Notes under the pieces: model-generated | Told to the model about the DNA's origin: nothing | The model's database searches: none | Seen by the model: the letters and a program-made list of their open reading frames with translations, nothing else | In this document: positions 14,298-22,705 of the stretch, piece by piece | How the letters are laid out: every line of letters begins with the position of its first letter | Numbering within the stretch: the stretch's first letter is position 1 | Program-made: the position numbers and the translations under genes | Assembly (NCBI RefSeq): GCF_000307775.2 | Contig: NZ_KK020676.1 | Span: 1,400,576-1,464,575, forward strand | DNA: 64,000 bases | Direction of reading: 5' to 3' | DNA from: Stutzerimonas stutzeri KOS6 | GTDB taxonomy: Bacteria > Pseudomonadota > Gammaproteobacteria > Pseudomonadales > Pseudomonadaceae

Positions 14298-15674
14298 TTA
14301 GTTGCCGTAGACCTGTTCCGGCAGCCAAGTAATGAGGCCTGGCCACATGTAGGCCACTACCAGCATGCCGATCTGGATCGCGATGAACGGCAGCACGCCC
14401 TTGTACATCACGCTGGTCGGCACGCTGCGGGGCGTGACGCCGCGCAGGTAGAACAGCGAGAAGCCGAACGGTGGCGTGAGGAACGAGGTCTGCAGGTTGA
14501 TGGCGAACATCACGCCGAGCCAGACCGGGTCCAGGCCCATGGCCAGCAGGATCGGGCCGACGATCGGGACCACCACGAAGATGATCTCGATGAAGTCGAG
14601 GATGAAGCCCAGCAGGAAGATGACCAGCATCACCACCAGGAACGCGCCGAGCACGCCGCCGGGCAGCGAATGCAAGGCATCCTCGATCAGCACCTCACCG
14701 CCAAAGCCGCGGAATACCAGGGAGAACAGCGAAGCACCGATGAGGATCAGGAACACCATCGAGGTGATTTCGGTGGTACCGAACGCCACCTGCCTGAGCT
14801 GGCTGAAGTTCAACTGACCCTTGGCGATCGACAGCAGGGTGGCGCCCAATGCGCCGATCGCGGCGGCTTCGGTGGGGGTGGCATAGCCCGCCAGAATCGA
14901 GCCGAGCACGGCGGTGATCAGGATAAGCGGCGGCAGCAGGGCACCGAACAGCTTGCCCCATTCGATCGGTCCGAGCTCTTCCTGTGGCAGGGCCGGCAGT
15001 TTCTTCGGCTGGAAGATCGCCACTGCGATGAGGTAGAGAATGTACATGCCGACCAGCACCAGGCCCGGTATCAGCGCGCCGACGAACAGGTCGCCGACCG
15101 AGACGGTCTTCGGCGAGAAGATGCCCATCTTCAGCTGTGCCTGCTGGAACGCACTGGACATCACGTCGCCGAGCAGTACCAGGATGATCGACGGCGGGAT
15201 GATCTGTCCGAGGGTGCCGGTGGCCGCCAGGGTGCCGGTGGCGATGGCCGGGTCGTAGCCGCGGCGCAACATGGTTGGCAACGCCAGCAGGCCCATGGTG
15301 ACCACGGTGGCGCCGACGATGCCGGTGCTGGCGGCGAGCAGGGCGCCGACCACGCAGACCGAGATCGCCAGGCCGCCGCGCATGGTGCCGAACAGTCGTG
15401 ACATCGATTCCAGCAGGTCTTCGGCGACGCGGGACTTCTCCAGCATCACGCCCATGAAGACGAACAGCGGTACGGCCAGCATCGTCTGGTTGTTCATGAT
15501 GCCGAAGATGCGGTTGGGCAACGCGTGCAGATAGCCGACATCGAACGAGCCGGTGACCACGCCGATGCTGGCGAACAGCAGTGCCATGCCGCCCAGCGTG
15601 AACGCTACCGGGTAGCCCGACATCAGGGCGAAGCAGATGCTGACGAACAGCAGGATAGCCATTACCTCACCCAT
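14298..15674 (-). CDS. dctM: TRAP transporter large permease (DctM)
   Basis: The 458-aa protein is hydrophobic throughout, with about 12 membrane segments, and matches the DctM family in length and motifs: FALMSGYPVAFTLGG at the start, MNNQTMLAVPLFVFMG, LAASTGIVGATVVTMGLLALPTMLRRGYDPAIATG, ASGTLGQIIPPSI-type GTLGQIIPPSIILV, YATPTEAAAIG, and FLTPPFGFSLFYLRG. It forms the ion-coupled channel for an organic acid delivered by the periplasmic binding protein. Its start overlaps the end of dctQ by 8 bases, so the two subunits are coupled. Confidence 0.95.
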   Translation of the reverse strand: MGEVMAILLFVSICFALMSGYPVAFTLGGMALLFASIGVVTGSFDVGYLHALPNRIFGIMNNQTMLAVPLFVFMGVMLEKSRVAEDLLESMSRLFGTMRGGLAISVCVVGALLAASTGIVGATVVTMGLLALPTMLRRGYDPAIATGTLAATGTLGQIIPPSIILVLLGDVMSSAFQQAQLKMGIFSPKTVSVGDLFVGALIPGLVLVGMYILYLIAVAIFQPKKLPALPQEELGPIEWGKLFGALLPPLILITAVLGSILAGYATPTEAAAIGALGATLLSIAKGQLNFSQLRQVAFGTTEITSMVFLILIGASLFSLVFRGFGGEVLIEDALHSLPGGVLGAFLVVMLVIFLLGFILDFIEIIFVVVPIVGPILLAMGLDPVWLGVMFAINLQTSFLTPPFGFSLFYLRGVTPRSVPTSVMYKGVLPFIAIQIGMLVVAYMWPGLITWLPEQVYGN

Positions 15675-16215
15675 GGTTCACCTCCTGCTCCAGAGGCAGA
15701 CGGCCGGTCAGGCGGTAGCCGGCCTTGACCAGGTCCGACAGGCCCTGCAAGGCGAGGCTGCCCACCAGCAACAGAATGATGCTCTTCTGCAAGTAGACGA
15801 ACTTCAATCCGCCAGATTCGTTGGAGACCTCATGCGTTGCCCAGGAGCTGGTCACGTAATCCCAGCTGTTCCAGCCGAGGAACAGGCATACCGGCAGCAG
15901 GAACAGCAGATGGCCGAGGCCGTCGACAGCCACCTGCCGGCGGCCGCTGAACTTCTGGTAGAAGATGTCGACGCGGACATGGCCGTTGCGCTGCAGGGTC
16001 CAGGCTGCAGCGCCCATGAAGACCAGTGCGTGGCCGTACATCACAGCTTCCTGCAGGGCGATGGCGCCGATGCCGAAACCGTAGCGCAGTACCACCACGA
16101 TGGCGGTGCCGATGACGAGAAACAGGGTTATCCAGGCACAAAGCTGGCCGAGGCGCATGTTGAACGCATCGATTAGGCCAGCCACGCGCAGGAGGGGCGG
16201 GGGGCTATGGGACAT
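15667..16215 (-). CDS. dctQ: TRAP transporter small permease (DctQ)
   Basis: The product (182 aa) has four membrane helices and the DctQ features IDAFNMRLGQLCAW at the N-terminus and ALQEAVMYGHALVFMGAAAWTLQRNGHVRVDIFY, where the helix-helix loop and HVRVD are characteristic. ATG 16215 is preceded by AAGGA; an earlier start at 16239 is less likely. It pairs with DctM, is larger than many DctQ proteins as in the TakQ-type transporters, and is divergent from the gene of the cognate binding protein. Confidence 0.93.
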   Translation of the reverse strand: MSHSPPPLLRVAGLIDAFNMRLGQLCAWITLFLVIGTAIVVVLRYGFGIGAIALQEAVMYGHALVFMGAAAWTLQRNGHVRVDIFYQKFSGRRQVAVDGLGHLLFLLPVCLFLGWNSWDYVTSSWATHEVSNESGGLKFVYLQKSIILLLVGSLALQGLSDLVKAGYRLTGRLPLEQEVNHG

Positions 16216-16509
16216 TTTTAGTCCTTCTGGTAGACGCAAGGTTGGCGGGAGAAGGCAATTCTTGCAGTACTGGCGCTTTGCAGCAATCGGCCTACGACTT
16301 TTAGCTTATGCGCTAGGCTTGAGGCGCCGGAAGCTCTAATGTTAGTCGAGCGCGGAATGGCGAATGCATTTCCGGCGCAGGTTTCGCCGTAGGAGCCGGT
16401 GGTCGGTACGGCCCGGAGGCTTGGACGGTACGAAAGCGCAAGGCGATCCGGCAAAAAAAAGCGTAGCCTTGCCGTTGCGCAATAAGAACAAATAACAAGG
16501 AGTAACCTC

Positions 16510-17616
16510 ATGAAACGTCGTGACATTCTCACCGCCGCGGGCGTAGGCCTGGCGGCTACCGCGCTGGCCGGTTGCAATGACAAGAGCGAGAAGCCGGCCG
16601 CTGGCGACAGCAAGCAGGCCAGCGAGCAGCAAACGTTCAACTGGAAGATGGTCACGTCCTGGCCGAAGAACTTCCCTGGCGTCGGCGTCGGTGCCGAGCG
16701 TTTCGCCAATCTGGTCAACGAGATGAGCGGTGGTCGGCTGACCGTCAAGGTCTACGCCGCCGGTGAGCTGGTTCCGGCTCTGGAAGTGTTTGACGCGGTA
16801 TCGCGCGGCACGGCGGAGATGGGCCATGGCGCGCCTTACTACTGGAAGGGCAAGGTCCCGGCGGCGCAGTTCTTCTGCGCACTGCCGTTCGGCCCGAACG
16901 CCCAGGAAATGAACGCCTGGCTGCATCGCGGCGGCGGCATGCAGCTGTGGGAAGAAGTCTACAAGCCCTACGGTGTGCTGCCGATGGCCTGTGGCGCCAC
17001 CGGTGTGCAGACCGCCGGCTGGTTCAACAAGGAAATCAACTCCGTCGAGGACTTCCAGGGCCTGAAGATGCGTACCCCGGGTCTGGGCGGCGAAGTGCTG
17101 ACCAAGATGGGCGGGACCGTGGTGAACATGCCGGCCGGCGAGATCTTCACCGCCCTGCAGACCGGTGCCATCGATGCTACCGAATGGATCGGCCCGTACA
17201 ACGACCTGGCGCTGGGCCTGCACAAGGCATCCAAGTACTACTACACCCCGGGTTGGCAGGAGCCGAACGTCACCTTCGAGCTGGACGTCAACCTCAAGGC
17301 CTGGGAAACCCTGCCGGATGACCTGAAGGCCATCGTTCGTGCCGCTGCCCGTGACGTCAACGGCGACATGCTCGACGACTACAACGCCAAGAACATGGAA
17401 GCGCTGGAGCAGTTGCGCGAGCAGGGCGTGGAAGTGCGTCGTCTGCCGGATGAAGTGCTGGCGCGGCTGAAGGAAGTGGCGGCCGAAGTGGTCGACGCCT
17501 CGGCCAAGGCCGACCCGGTGGCGGCCAAGGTGTGGGAGCAGCAGAGTGCCTATCTCGAGCGGCTGTACGCATATGCCGAGCTGAACGAGAAGGACATCTA
17601 CAACATCCGCGGCTGA
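16510..17616 (+). CDS. dctP: TRAP transporter substrate-binding protein (DctP, TakP-like)
   Basis: The 368-aa product begins MKRRDILTAAGVGLAATALAGC, a twin-arginine signal that also ends in a lipobox. The mature part is a DctP fold: NFPGVGVGAERFANLVNEMSGGRLTVKVYAAGELVPALE, GLKMRTPGLGGEVLTKMGG, and the conserved Arg that binds the carboxylate in LKMRTP. GATEWIGPYND-like DATEWIGPYNDLALGL resembles TakP proteins that bind 2-oxo acids. It is divergent from dctQM; the roughly 290-base gap should hold both promoters. AAGGAG lies 8 bases before the ATG. Confidence 0.92.
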   Translation: MKRRDILTAAGVGLAATALAGCNDKSEKPAAGDSKQASEQQTFNWKMVTSWPKNFPGVGVGAERFANLVNEMSGGRLTVKVYAAGELVPALEVFDAVSRGTAEMGHGAPYYWKGKVPAAQFFCALPFGPNAQEMNAWLHRGGGMQLWEEVYKPYGVLPMACGATGVQTAGWFNKEINSVEDFQGLKMRTPGLGGEVLTKMGGTVVNMPAGEIFTALQTGAIDATEWIGPYNDLALGLHKASKYYYTPGWQEPNVTFELDVNLKAWETLPDDLKAIVRAAARDVNGDMLDDYNAKNMEALEQLREQGVEVRRLPDEVLARLKEVAAEVVDASAKADPVAAKVWEQQSAYLERLYAYAELNEKDIYNIRG

Positions 17617-17636
17617 TACCGGTTCGGATGCAGAAA

Positions 17637-17668
17637 CGCCACTCGGGCAACCGAGTGGCGTTTTTTTT
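17637..17668 (+). terminator. Rho-independent terminator of dctP
   Basis: Ten-base perfect arms CGCCACTCGG/CCGAGTGGCG with loop GCAA, followed by eight T's, 20 bases after the dctP stop. Confidence 0.93.
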
Positions 17669-17694
17669 GCGCCGCTGAAAGCAGTCGAGGCGGC

Positions 17695-18120
17695 TCAGCC
17701 CTCAAGCATGGCGTTCAGGCTGATGCGTGCGTTGAGCACCTTGGATACCGGACAGCCTTCCTTCGCCTGAGTGGCGATCTGCTGGAACTGCGCCTCGTCC
17801 GCTCCCGGAACCCGTGCCTTGAGCGTCAGGTCGATCGCCGTGATGCTGAAGCCTTCGCCGTCCTTGTCGAGGGTCACCTCGGCGCGGGTGTCGATGCGCT
17901 CGGCGGTGAGCCCGGCCTGGCCGAGCATCATCGACAGCGCCATCGAGAAGCAGCCGGCGTGGGCCGCGCCAATCAGCTCCTCCGGGTTGGTGCCGGGAAC
18001 GTCCTCGAAGCGTGTATTGAAGCCGTAGGGATTGTCCTTCAGCGCACCGCTTTCAGTGCTGATGCTGCCCTTGCCATCTTTCAGGCCGCCTTGCCAGACG
18101 GCGGAAGCGCTTTTCTTCAT
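17695..18120 (-). CDS. osmC: OsmC family peroxiredoxin
   Basis: The product (141 aa) starts at MKKSASAVWQGGLKDGKG and carries the OsmC features NTRFEDVPGTNPEELIGAAHAGCFSMALS, where the Cys is the peroxidatic residue, and KEGCPVSKVL with the second Cys. OsmC reduces organic hydroperoxides at these cysteines. Length matches the family (about 140). The frame is open far upstream, but this ATG is the only start consistent with the family. It follows the DUF2388 gene in the same direction by about 40 bases. Confidence 0.93.
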   Translation of the reverse strand: MKKSASAVWQGGLKDGKGSISTESGALKDNPYGFNTRFEDVPGTNPEELIGAAHAGCFSMALSMMLGQAGLTAERIDTRAEVTLDKDGEGFSITAIDLTLKARVPGADEAQFQQIATQAKEGCPVSKVLNARISLNAMLEG

Positions 18121-18163
18121 GACATTGACCTCGCATAGATGAGTGAATGCTTCGGCGCGCCGC

Positions 18164-18469
18164 TCAGCGAGACTGTTCGGCCGCCAGGATGGCGCTGGCC
18201 AGCTCCATGTCGGTGGCCTGCAACTGCGGCCGTTCGCTGCGCAACTGCTGCAGCATGGCCTCCAGGTATGCGCCGCGAATCTCGCCGTTGCTGGCGACGA
18301 AGCTGCCGGCTTCTTCCCGTGCGGGGAGCACCAGCTTGTTGTCCTTGAAGGTGAGGTAGGTGGACGCGGTGGTCGCGCCGGAGGAGAGGATGTCGCGCAC
18401 TCCATCGGCCATGGCACCGCCCAGTGGCACCAGGACCAGGGTGAGCGTCGCGAAAAGTGACTTGCGCAT
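18164..18469 (-). CDS. DUF2388 family periplasmic protein
   Basis: The 101-aa product has a signal peptide ending at AMA-DG and the DUF2388 sequence DGVRDILSSGATTASTYLTFKDNKLV, followed by FVASNGEIRGAYLEAMLQQLR. The family is nearly confined to Pseudomonas and relatives and has no known function. The mature protein is small and exported. It lies between the large kinase gene and osmC. Confidence 0.88.
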   Translation of the reverse strand: MRKSLFATLTLVLVPLGGAMADGVRDILSSGATTASTYLTFKDNKLVLPAREEAGSFVASNGEIRGAYLEAMLQQLRSERPQLQATDMELASAILAAEQSR

Positions 18470-18535
18470 GAACGGGGACCTCCTTGCTATCTTCCTTTTG
18501 AGAGTACGCGGCGCGGACGAGAGTTCCGGTTGCGC

Positions 18536-21500
18536 TTAGTCGCGAGCGTCGAGCAGGTGGCGGATGCGCGCGGCCAGCCTGTCGATGCTGAAGGGCTTGG
18601 CAAGGATGTCCATGCCCGGACCGAGGAAGTCTTTGCGCATCTCGTCGTCCGGTACGTAGCCGGTGATGAACAGAACCTTCAGCGCGGGGCGATGTTGTCG
18701 GGCGTCCTCCACGAGCTGCCGGCCGTTGAGGCCCGGCAGGCCAAAATCGCTGACCAGCAGATCGAGGTGCTGGCCACCATGCAGATAGGGCAGGGCGCTA
18801 GCCGAGTCGAACGCTTCGAGCACCTGGTAGCCCAGCTCCTGCAGCACTTCCACCACCAGCATGCGCACCGCCGCTTCGTCTTCCACGACCAGCACCGTCT
18901 CGCCGTTCAGCGCACAGGGTGTTTCGGCGCTCTGCTCGGGCGGCGCCTGTGCATCGTCCTCGGTTGGATTGCGCGGCAGGTAAAGCATGACGCGGGTGCC
19001 TTCGTTCAGCTTGCTGTCGATGCTGACGTGGCCGCCGGTTTGTTTGGCGAAGCCGTAGACCATGGACAGGCCCAGGCCGGTGCCCTGGCCGATGGGCTTG
19101 GTGGTGAAGAACGGATCGAAGGCCTTGGCGATGGTCTGTGCCGACATGCCTGCGCCGTTGTCGGCGACGCACAGGACCACGTAGTCGCCCGGCTCGGGCG
19201 CGTCCGGATGACGCCGTTCGACACGCAGGTTCTGGGTGGTCACACCGAGCCGGCCACCGTCCGGCATGGCGTCCCGCGCATTGATCACCAGATTGAGCAG
19301 GGCGTTTTCCAACTGGTGGCCGTCGGTGTAGGCCAGCCAGGCATCGGGCTGCAGTTCGACCTCCAGCTGGATGTGCTCGCCCATGGTGCGGCGCAGCATA
19401 TCTTCCATCGATATCACCAGCAGATTCACGTCGATGGGTTTGGGGTCCAGCGACTGGCGGCGGGCGAAAGCCAGCAGGCGATGGGTCAGCGCCGCCGCGC
19501 GGTTGGCCGAAGTGGCGGCGGCATCGATATAACGGTCGAGGTCGCCGGTGTTGCCGCTGGCGACCCGGCGCTGGATCAGGTCCAGCGCGCCGAGCACGCC
19601 GGTGAGCATGTTGTTGAAATCATGTGCGAGGCCGCCGGTGAGCTGGCCGATGGCCTCCATCTTCTGCGCGTGGCGCAGCGCCTCCTCGGCCCGCTCGCGC
19701 TCGGCCATCTCGATGTGCAGCCGGTTGTTGATGGCGGCCAGTTCGCGGGTGCGCTCGGCGACGCGGCGCTCCAGATTGTCGTTGAGTTCGCGCAGGGCTT
19801 CCTCGGCGGTGACCTGGGCGGTCACGTCAGTGTTGGTGCCGAACCAGTGGGTAACCTGGCCGAAGTCATCGCGAATCGGCAGGGCGCGGGAGAGGAACCA
19901 GCGGTACTTGCCGTCCTTGCCGCGCAGGGGAAAGGTTTCTTCCCAGATCGAGCCGATGGCGAAGGCGCGCTTCATCGAGGCGCTGACCCGGTCATGGTGA
20001 TCGGGATGGTTAACCGCCCGCCAGCCCAGTGCGCGCATGGCCTCCTGGGTGGTGCCGGTGTAGTCGTACCAGCGCTTGTTGTACCAGTAGATTCGCCCGC
20101 CCGGGTCGGCCATCCAGGCGAACTGGCTCATGTTGTCGGCCAATGTACGGAACTGTTCTTCGCTCTCGCGCAGGGCGCGTTCGGCGCGCATGCGCTCATC
20201 GGCCGACCAGGCACGGTCGGCGACTTCGCGGATGAACGAGATGTCGTCGTCCAGCCAGGCGCGCGGCTGCTCCTCGAGCACCATCATCACTGCGGCGATG
20301 CGGCCTTGCTCGAACAGCGGTACGCAGACGATGCTGCGGATGCGACTCTCGGCGAAATTCTCGGCATGACTGGCGGTGCGGGCGTCGTGCAGCACGTCCT
20401 CGATCACCACCAGCTCCTTTTCCTGCAGGTCGTAGAAGAAATCCCCGTAATCGGCGAAATGCACCACCTCGCTGCTGCTGTCTGAGTTGCCGTCGCTCCA
20501 GTAGCGCTCGATGGTGGCGCTCTGGCTGGAGGCGTCGATGCTGGCAAACAGCACCCGTGAGATGCCGATGGTGCGCCCGATGACGCTGACTGCGGCATGG
20601 GCGATGGTTTCGCTGTCGTGCTGCTCGCGTAGCAGATCCCCCAGTTCGATCAGTGCCGTCTGGCGCTGCTCGGCCTGCTGGCGCTCCCTGATCTGCCGTT
20701 CGAGCATCTCGTTCATCTGCAGCATGCGCTCGGCGGCGTTGCGCTCGGCGGTTATGTCCCGCGCGGTGCCGAGGATGCGTACCTCGCCGCGGGCGTCCAC
20801 CAGCCGGCGTCCGCGGTTGGCCAGCCAGATGAAAGCGTTGATGCGGGTGTCGAAGATCCGGTAGTCGAGCTGGAACTCGCCATCACCCTTGCCAGCCAGC
20901 GTATCGCCGAGCGCCTTGATCAGCTGGCCGCGATCATCCGGATGCACCCGCGCCAGGATTTCATGCACGCCCAGCCCTGGCTCATCCGGGGTCAAGCCGG
21001 CCATCGCCTTGAGTTGGGTGTCCCAGTGCAACGAATGTTGGTTGTCGCGGTATTCCCAGACGCCGATCGAGGCGATTTCGTTGGCCAGGCTGATGCGCTG
21101 TTCGGCTTCGCGCAGTGCCTTGTTGGCGCATGCCCGTTCGGCGGCGCCGCGGATTCGCCCCAGCACTTCGCGGGTGAGGCCGATGTCGTCCTGGCTCCAG
21201 GGTCGCGGTTGGCTGCGAACGAACAGCAGCACCGTCGGCTGGGTGCCGGGCTCGATGCAGGGCAACTCCGACAGCAGCAATGAGTGGCAGGCGAGGTTCT
21301 GACGCAGAGTCTCGCTGCGGGTGTCGTCCGCAGCGAGCACGAGGGTGCTGCCGCGGGCCAGGCGCTCGGCCAGGCCAGCCCCAACCGCCGCCAGTGCATG
21401 CTGGCCGAGCCGGCTCGGCGCGCCTGCAGCCAGCCATTGCTGCTGGACGACCAGCGTCTCGCCCTCCAGCCAGCCCCAGGCGATGCAGTCGCATTGCGTC

Positions 21501-22522
21501 AGCCGTGCCAGGCGCTCGTCGAGTACACAGCGGATGTCCACATGCTCGCTGTCGGCTTGCAGGCAGTCGCTCAGTTCCAGCAGGAAAGCCTGCAACGCCT
21601 GGTGCTGGGTGCGCTCGCTGATATCGCTGAAGGTGCAGATGGCGCCCTGCAGCTCGCCATCGCGATAGATCGGTACCACGTGGTATTCCACGGGCAGGCT
21701 GCTGCCGTCGACGCGATAGAACAGCTCGTGCTCGACATGCCGTGGCTCGCCGGTAGTGGCGGTGTGCTGGATTGGGCAATCCTGCACGCGATAGGGGCTG
21801 CCGTCGGGGTGGCTGTGGTGGATCAATTGATGCAGCTGCCGGCCCAGCACCTCGTCGCGGCTGCCGAAGCCGAGCAGGTTGAGGAAGGCGTCGTTGCACA
21901 GGGTGATCGCACCGCTGCGGTCGATGGAGTAGAAGCCTTCGGTGGCCGAATCCAGCAGCAGCCGGGTAAAGGCCTCGCTTTCCAGGCGCTGCTCACTGTC
22001 GATGATCTCCAGTTCGTGGCGCAGTCGGCGCAATTCCAGCAGTGCCATGGTTTGGCGTGCCAATGCCTGCAAATGGCTGCGCTGGCGTGTGCTCAGCTCG
22101 CGTGGCTGGCAGTCGTAGACGCACAGCGTGCCCAGCGGCAGGCCGTCAGCGTCACGCAGGATCGCCGCGGCACAGAAGCTGGCGCGCCGCCCATCGGCAA
22201 GGCAAGGCAGTTCCAGCGGCGCAACAAGCGCATCGGCACGCTGCTCGACCAGCGCCCCCGCCTGCTGGATGGCCCAGGCGGAAAAGGAGCGGGCGCGTTC
22301 CAGCGGCTGGTGGTCGAGGGCGAACGCAGCCTTGCAATGCTGCTGTCGTTCAGTGATGAAGTGAATGGCTGCGGCTGGGCAGGCGCACAGCTCCGCCGCG
22401 ATGACGGCCAGTTCGTCGAAGTCCGCGTCGGGCGGGCTGTCGAGCGCGGGATAGCGAGCCAGTGCGATCAGCCGCTCAGCTTCGTTCCAGGTCGCTGTGG
22501 GGGCGCTGTATTCGGCGTTCAA
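18536..22522 (-). CDS. Large hybrid sensor histidine kinase (GAF/PAS-HisKA-HATPase-REC)
   Basis: The 1,328-aa protein has no obvious membrane segment. Order by eye: GAF (about 15-170), PAS (185-310), GAF (312-480), PAS/PAC (485-610), GAF (640-800), PAS (815-940), coiled coil (940-985), histidine kinase core with the phospho-acceptor in GLAHDFNNML, ATPase with NLVINARDAMPDGG and DNGAGM and GTGLGLSMVYGFAKQTGG, and a C-terminal receiver with phospho-Asp in LLVSDFGLPGLNG. It should sense cytosolic ligands or redox and pass phosphate to an unknown partner. The first codon appears to be TTG. No response regulator gene is adjacent. Confidence 0.9.
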   Translation of the reverse strand: MNAEYSAPTATWNEAERLIALARYPALDSPPDADFDELAVIAAELCACPAAAIHFITERQQHCKAAFALDHQPLERARSFSAWAIQQAGALVEQRADALVAPLELPCLADGRRASFCAAAILRDADGLPLGTLCVYDCQPRELSTRQRSHLQALARQTMALLELRRLRHELEIIDSEQRLESEAFTRLLLDSATEGFYSIDRSGAITLCNDAFLNLLGFGSRDEVLGRQLHQLIHHSHPDGSPYRVQDCPIQHTATTGEPRHVEHELFYRVDGSSLPVEYHVVPIYRDGELQGAICTFSDISERTQHQALQAFLLELSDCLQADSEHVDIRCVLDERLARLTQCDCIAWGWLEGETLVVQQQWLAAGAPSRLGQHALAAVGAGLAERLARGSTLVLAADDTRSETLRQNLACHSLLLSELPCIEPGTQPTVLLFVRSQPRPWSQDDIGLTREVLGRIRGAAERACANKALREAEQRISLANEIASIGVWEYRDNQHSLHWDTQLKAMAGLTPDEPGLGVHEILARVHPDDRGQLIKALGDTLAGKGDGEFQLDYRIFDTRINAFIWLANRGRRLVDARGEVRILGTARDITAERNAAERMLQMNEMLERQIRERQQAEQRQTALIELGDLLREQHDSETIAHAAVSVIGRTIGISRVLFASIDASSQSATIERYWSDGNSDSSSEVVHFADYGDFFYDLQEKELVVIEDVLHDARTASHAENFAESRIRSIVCVPLFEQGRIAAVMMVLEEQPRAWLDDDISFIREVADRAWSADERMRAERALRESEEQFRTLADNMSQFAWMADPGGRIYWYNKRWYDYTGTTQEAMRALGWRAVNHPDHHDRVSASMKRAFAIGSIWEETFPLRGKDGKYRWFLSRALPIRDDFGQVTHWFGTNTDVTAQVTAEEALRELNDNLERRVAERTRELAAINNRLHIEMAERERAEEALRHAQKMEAIGQLTGGLAHDFNNMLTGVLGALDLIQRRVASGNTGDLDRYIDAAATSANRAAALTHRLLAFARRQSLDPKPIDVNLLVISMEDMLRRTMGEHIQLEVELQPDAWLAYTDGHQLENALLNLVINARDAMPDGGRLGVTTQNLRVERRHPDAPEPGDYVVLCVADNGAGMSAQTIAKAFDPFFTTKPIGQGTGLGLSMVYGFAKQTGGHVSIDSKLNEGTRVMLYLPRNPTEDDAQAPPEQSAETPCALNGETVLVVEDEAAVRMLVVEVLQELGYQVLEAFDSASALPYLHGGQHLDLLVSDFGLPGLNGRQLVEDARQHRPALKVLFITGYVPDDEMRKDFLGPGMDILAKPFSIDRLAARIRHLLDARD

Positions 22523-22705
22523 AATGTCCTGCTCGGCTGTCCATGGCGTTGAGTAATTCAGGCGAATCCATAGTGAAACACTCGGCTGCGGGGCGGTTGC
22601 CGCGTGGTCAGCAAAAGACTACGCCGAGCCTGCTTGGTTCAGGCTGCGCACGGCAAAATCCCCGACGAACGGAGCGGTATTGGCGGCCCTCGGGGTTGCC
22701 ACCGC

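Noticed and set aside
14250..15401. Open frame rich in His, Gln and Asp on the + strand opposite dctM
   Set aside because: Composition is typical of the reverse complement of a hydrophobic membrane protein; no homology features.
18530..20485. A 651-codon open frame on the + strand opposite the large sensor kinase
   Set aside because: It mirrors the kinase's codon pattern, has no start context or family features, and the minus-strand protein has every kinase motif. High GC makes long antisense frames common.
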